Origin: Putridiphycobacter roseus
Lineage (GTDB): Bacteria; Bacteroidota; Bacteroidia; Flavobacteriales_D; Crocinitomicaceae
Assembly (NCBI RefSeq): GCF_003234935.1
Contig: NZ_QKSB01000004.1
Coordinates: 1 to 64,000 of the forward strand
Direction of reading: 5' to 3'
Length of the DNA stretch: 64,000 nucleotides
Positions 62,523-64,000 of this stretch are shown in pieces. How positions within the stretch are numbered: position 1 is the first letter of the stretch; each line of letters starts with the position of its first letter. The notes under the pieces are model-generated. The model saw nothing but the letters and a program-made list of their open reading frames with translations. It made no database searches and was not told the origin of the DNA. The position numbers and the translations under genes are program-made.

Positions 62523-63338
62523 CTAACCTAATCCAACGTCTAAAATCATCATTACTACAAAACCAATCATAAATCCCATGGTTGCCAAATCCGTATTTTT
62601 GTCTCTTTGTGTTTCAGGAATCACCTCTTCCACTACGACAAAAATCATGGCCCCAGCTGCAAAAGCTAAAGCATAAGGTAAAATTGGCGTAAACACCATT
62701 ACAGCTGCTGCACCAATCACGGCAGCTATCGGTTCAACAATGGCAGAAAGCTGACCGTAAAAGAAACTCCTCCCTCTACTCATTCCCTCTCTCCTCAATG
62801 GCATGGAAACAGCAAAACCTTCTGGAAAATTTTGAATTCCAATCGCAATTGCTAGCATTACAGCATCTTCAATACCAGCTCCACCAGAAATTCCTAATGC
62901 CGCTGCACCAAATAAAATACCTACTGACAATCCTTCTGGAATATTGTGGAGAGTAATGGCAGAAACCAATAACATGGTTTTGTGCATTCTACTCTTTGGT
63001 CCTTCAGACTCTGACTCTTTAAAGTTAATGTGCACATGCGGAATCACCTTGTCTAAACCAAATATAAAAAATGCACCCAATAAAAAACCGACTGCTGCGG
63101 GGACCCAGCTACCATTCGACTCTTCAATTGCTGGGGCTAAAAGTGACCAAAAACTGGCAGCAACCATCACCCCTCCTGTAAAACCTAAGGCTACATCTAA
63201 CACCGTTCGATTTAATGTTTTAAAGAAAAAGACAAAAGATGCACCAGCCGCAGTTACTAACCAGGTAAAAACACCTGCCACTAATGCGGCGAAAATTGGA
63301 TCTTGTGCCGTAAACCATTCAATTATTGAATTCCACAT
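62523..63338 (-). CDS. ZIP-family divalent metal transporter
   Basis: 271 aa, eight TM segments. The TM4 motif HNIPEGLSVGILFG and TM5 motif NFPEGFAVSMPL carry the metal ligands, and a variable loop has HVHINFKESE. It imports zinc, iron or manganese. It follows the DtxR/MntR-family gene by 5 bp, so it is likely under its control. Confidence 0.9.
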   Translation of the reverse strand: MWNSIIEWFTAQDPIFAALVAGVFTWLVTAAGASFVFFFKTLNRTVLDVALGFTGGVMVAASFWSLLAPAIEESNGSWVPAAVGFLLGAFFIFGLDKVIPHVHINFKESESEGPKSRMHKTMLLVSAITLHNIPEGLSVGILFGAAALGISGGAGIEDAVMLAIAIGIQNFPEGFAVSMPLRREGMSRGRSFFYGQLSAIVEPIAAVIGAAAVMVFTPILPYALAFAAGAMIFVVVEEVIPETQRDKNTDLATMGFMIGFVVMMILDVGLG

Positions 63339-63343
63339 ATATT

Positions 63344-64000
63344 TTATTTTACAATGATATTTTTACTTACTTTTTTGGATAAACTCATTTCAAATTCTCC
63401 GTCTATTTTAACATACATAGATTGATCGAAATCATATTTTGCAATACAAGTAATAGCAGAACCTATTTGAATGGCATGTTTGGTCAAAAACTTTAAAAAA
63501 GATGGACTGTCTATTCCAATGTGATGTACCGTACCGGTCTCACCTTCTTGTAACTCAAATAATTTTGAAGTTTGAATAGATTTAGGAAATTCTCCTTTTT
63601 CATTTGGAATAGGGTCTCCATGTGGATCATAGTCCGGATGATCTAAAAATTCACTTAATCGATTGGTCAGTTTTGAAGACTGAATATGTTCTAATTGTTC
63701 GGCAATTTCATGTACCTCATCCCAACTAAACTTAAGCTTGTCGACTAAAAATGTTTCCCACAATCTGTGCTTACGGATAATGTTAATAGCGTGGCTAATA
63801 CCAGAGCGTGTTAAGATACTGCCTTTGTATTTTTCATAAGTCAATAACTCTTTTTTAGCCAATCGCTTAATCATTTCTGTAACAGAAGAAGCTTTAGTGT
63901 CTACATCTTCCGCTATGGAATTTGTCGCTACAGGTACATTCTCTATTTCACTTAACCGATAAATAGATTTTAAATAATTCTCTTCGCTTTGACTTAAATT
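63344..64000 (-). CDS. DtxR/MntR-family metal-dependent regulator, 5' end beyond window
   Basis: At least 218 aa; the frame stays open to the right edge with no start before it. Reading the extra codons on the minus strand, the protein continues upstream as SEENYLKSIYRLSEI, VPVATNSIAEDVDTKASSVTEMIKRL, which is the classical DtxR helix-turn-helix. The dimerisation domain (LWETFLVDKLKFSWDEVHEIAEQLEHI) and an SH3-like C-terminal domain (GEFEMSLSKKVSKNIIVK) follow. It binds Mn or Fe and represses metal uptake; the ZIP gene is 5 bp downstream. The internal Met at 63874 is not the true start. Confidence 0.9.
   Translation of the reverse strand, partial: NLSQSEENYLKSIYRLSEIENVPVATNSIAEDVDTKASSVTEMIKRLAKKELLTYEKYKGSILTRSGISHAINIIRKHRLWETFLVDKLKFSWDEVHEIAEQLEHIQSSKLTNRLSEFLDHPDYDPHGDPIPNEKGEFPKSIQTSKLFELQEGETGTVHHIGIDSPSFLKFLTKHAIQIGSAITCIAKYDFDQSMYVKIDGEFEMSLSKKVSKNIIVK

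Noticed and set aside
1..64000. CRISPR arrays, tRNA, rRNA or transposase genes.
   Set aside because: None seen by eye; the repeats found are attC-like, tandem units or gene duplications.

Overview
The window is AT-rich bacterial chromosome from a member of the Bacteroidota. The clearest signs are type IX secretion (T9SS) C-terminal sorting domains on at least eight large secreted proteins, PKD and SprB-like repeats, many lipoproteins with short lipoboxes, Bacteroidota-type promoter boxes (TAnnTTTG), leaders without Shine-Dalgarno sequences, and small Crp/Fnr-like regulators beside single enzymes. No rRNA, tRNA, CRISPR array, insertion sequence or integrase gene was recognised.

Region 1 (1 to about 15.5 kb) is accessory DNA and the most interesting part. 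It reads as an integron gene-cassette array. Sites shaped like attC occur at 44-110, 1287-1359, 2399-2465, 2837-3020, 4440-4511, 11803-11870, 12848-12920 and 14465-14661, with degenerate copies near 4905-4955 and 15440-15515. Four cassettes start with bases perfectly complementary over 8-10 nt to the 5' end of the attC that closes the same cassette, and a fifth (the RT cassette) matches 9 of 10, as expected of circularised cassettes. Cargo includes lipoproteins, an alpha/beta hydrolase, a cassette with repeats but no clear gene, a T9SS-secreted protein, a ParDE toxin-antitoxin pair, a three-gene unknown operon, a defence-type reverse transcriptase, and a HEPN-motif protein. A block at 5-11 kb (a lipoprotein, membrane proteins, a beta-lactamase-like hydrolase, a PKD protein) has no clear attC sites.

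Region 2 (15.5-26.4 kb) holds secreted, lipoprotein and envelope genes: an alpha/beta hydrolase, three tandem paralogous T9SS proteins whose sorting domains are almost identical in DNA, a DoxD-DoxA fusion, a heparin-lyase-I-family polysaccharide lyase, a flavodoxin-fold reductase, and a lipoprotein with two RskA-like domains.

Region 3 (26.4-38.6 kb) is a stress, redox and regulation block: DoxX/OhrR, DinB, SRPBCC proteins, a TetR regulator divergent from a membrane protein and FAD monooxygenase with a visible direct-repeat operator, and four Crp/Fnr-like regulators each followed by a different gene (SRPBCC, NAD-dependent epimerase, fatty acid desaturase, DoxX-like).

Region 4 (38.6-64 kb) is more ordinary: a T9SS glycoside hydrolase, a T9SS protein coupled to a PhoD-like phosphatase, a multi-PAS histidine kinase with a stand-alone receiver, a glycosyltransferase plus polytopic membrane protein, Dps, a large FAD/4Fe-4S oxidoreductase, an isochorismatase divergent from an AraC regulator, a HipA-like kinase overlapping a DUF3037 gene, and a DtxR/MntR regulator (running off the right edge) followed by a ZIP metal transporter.
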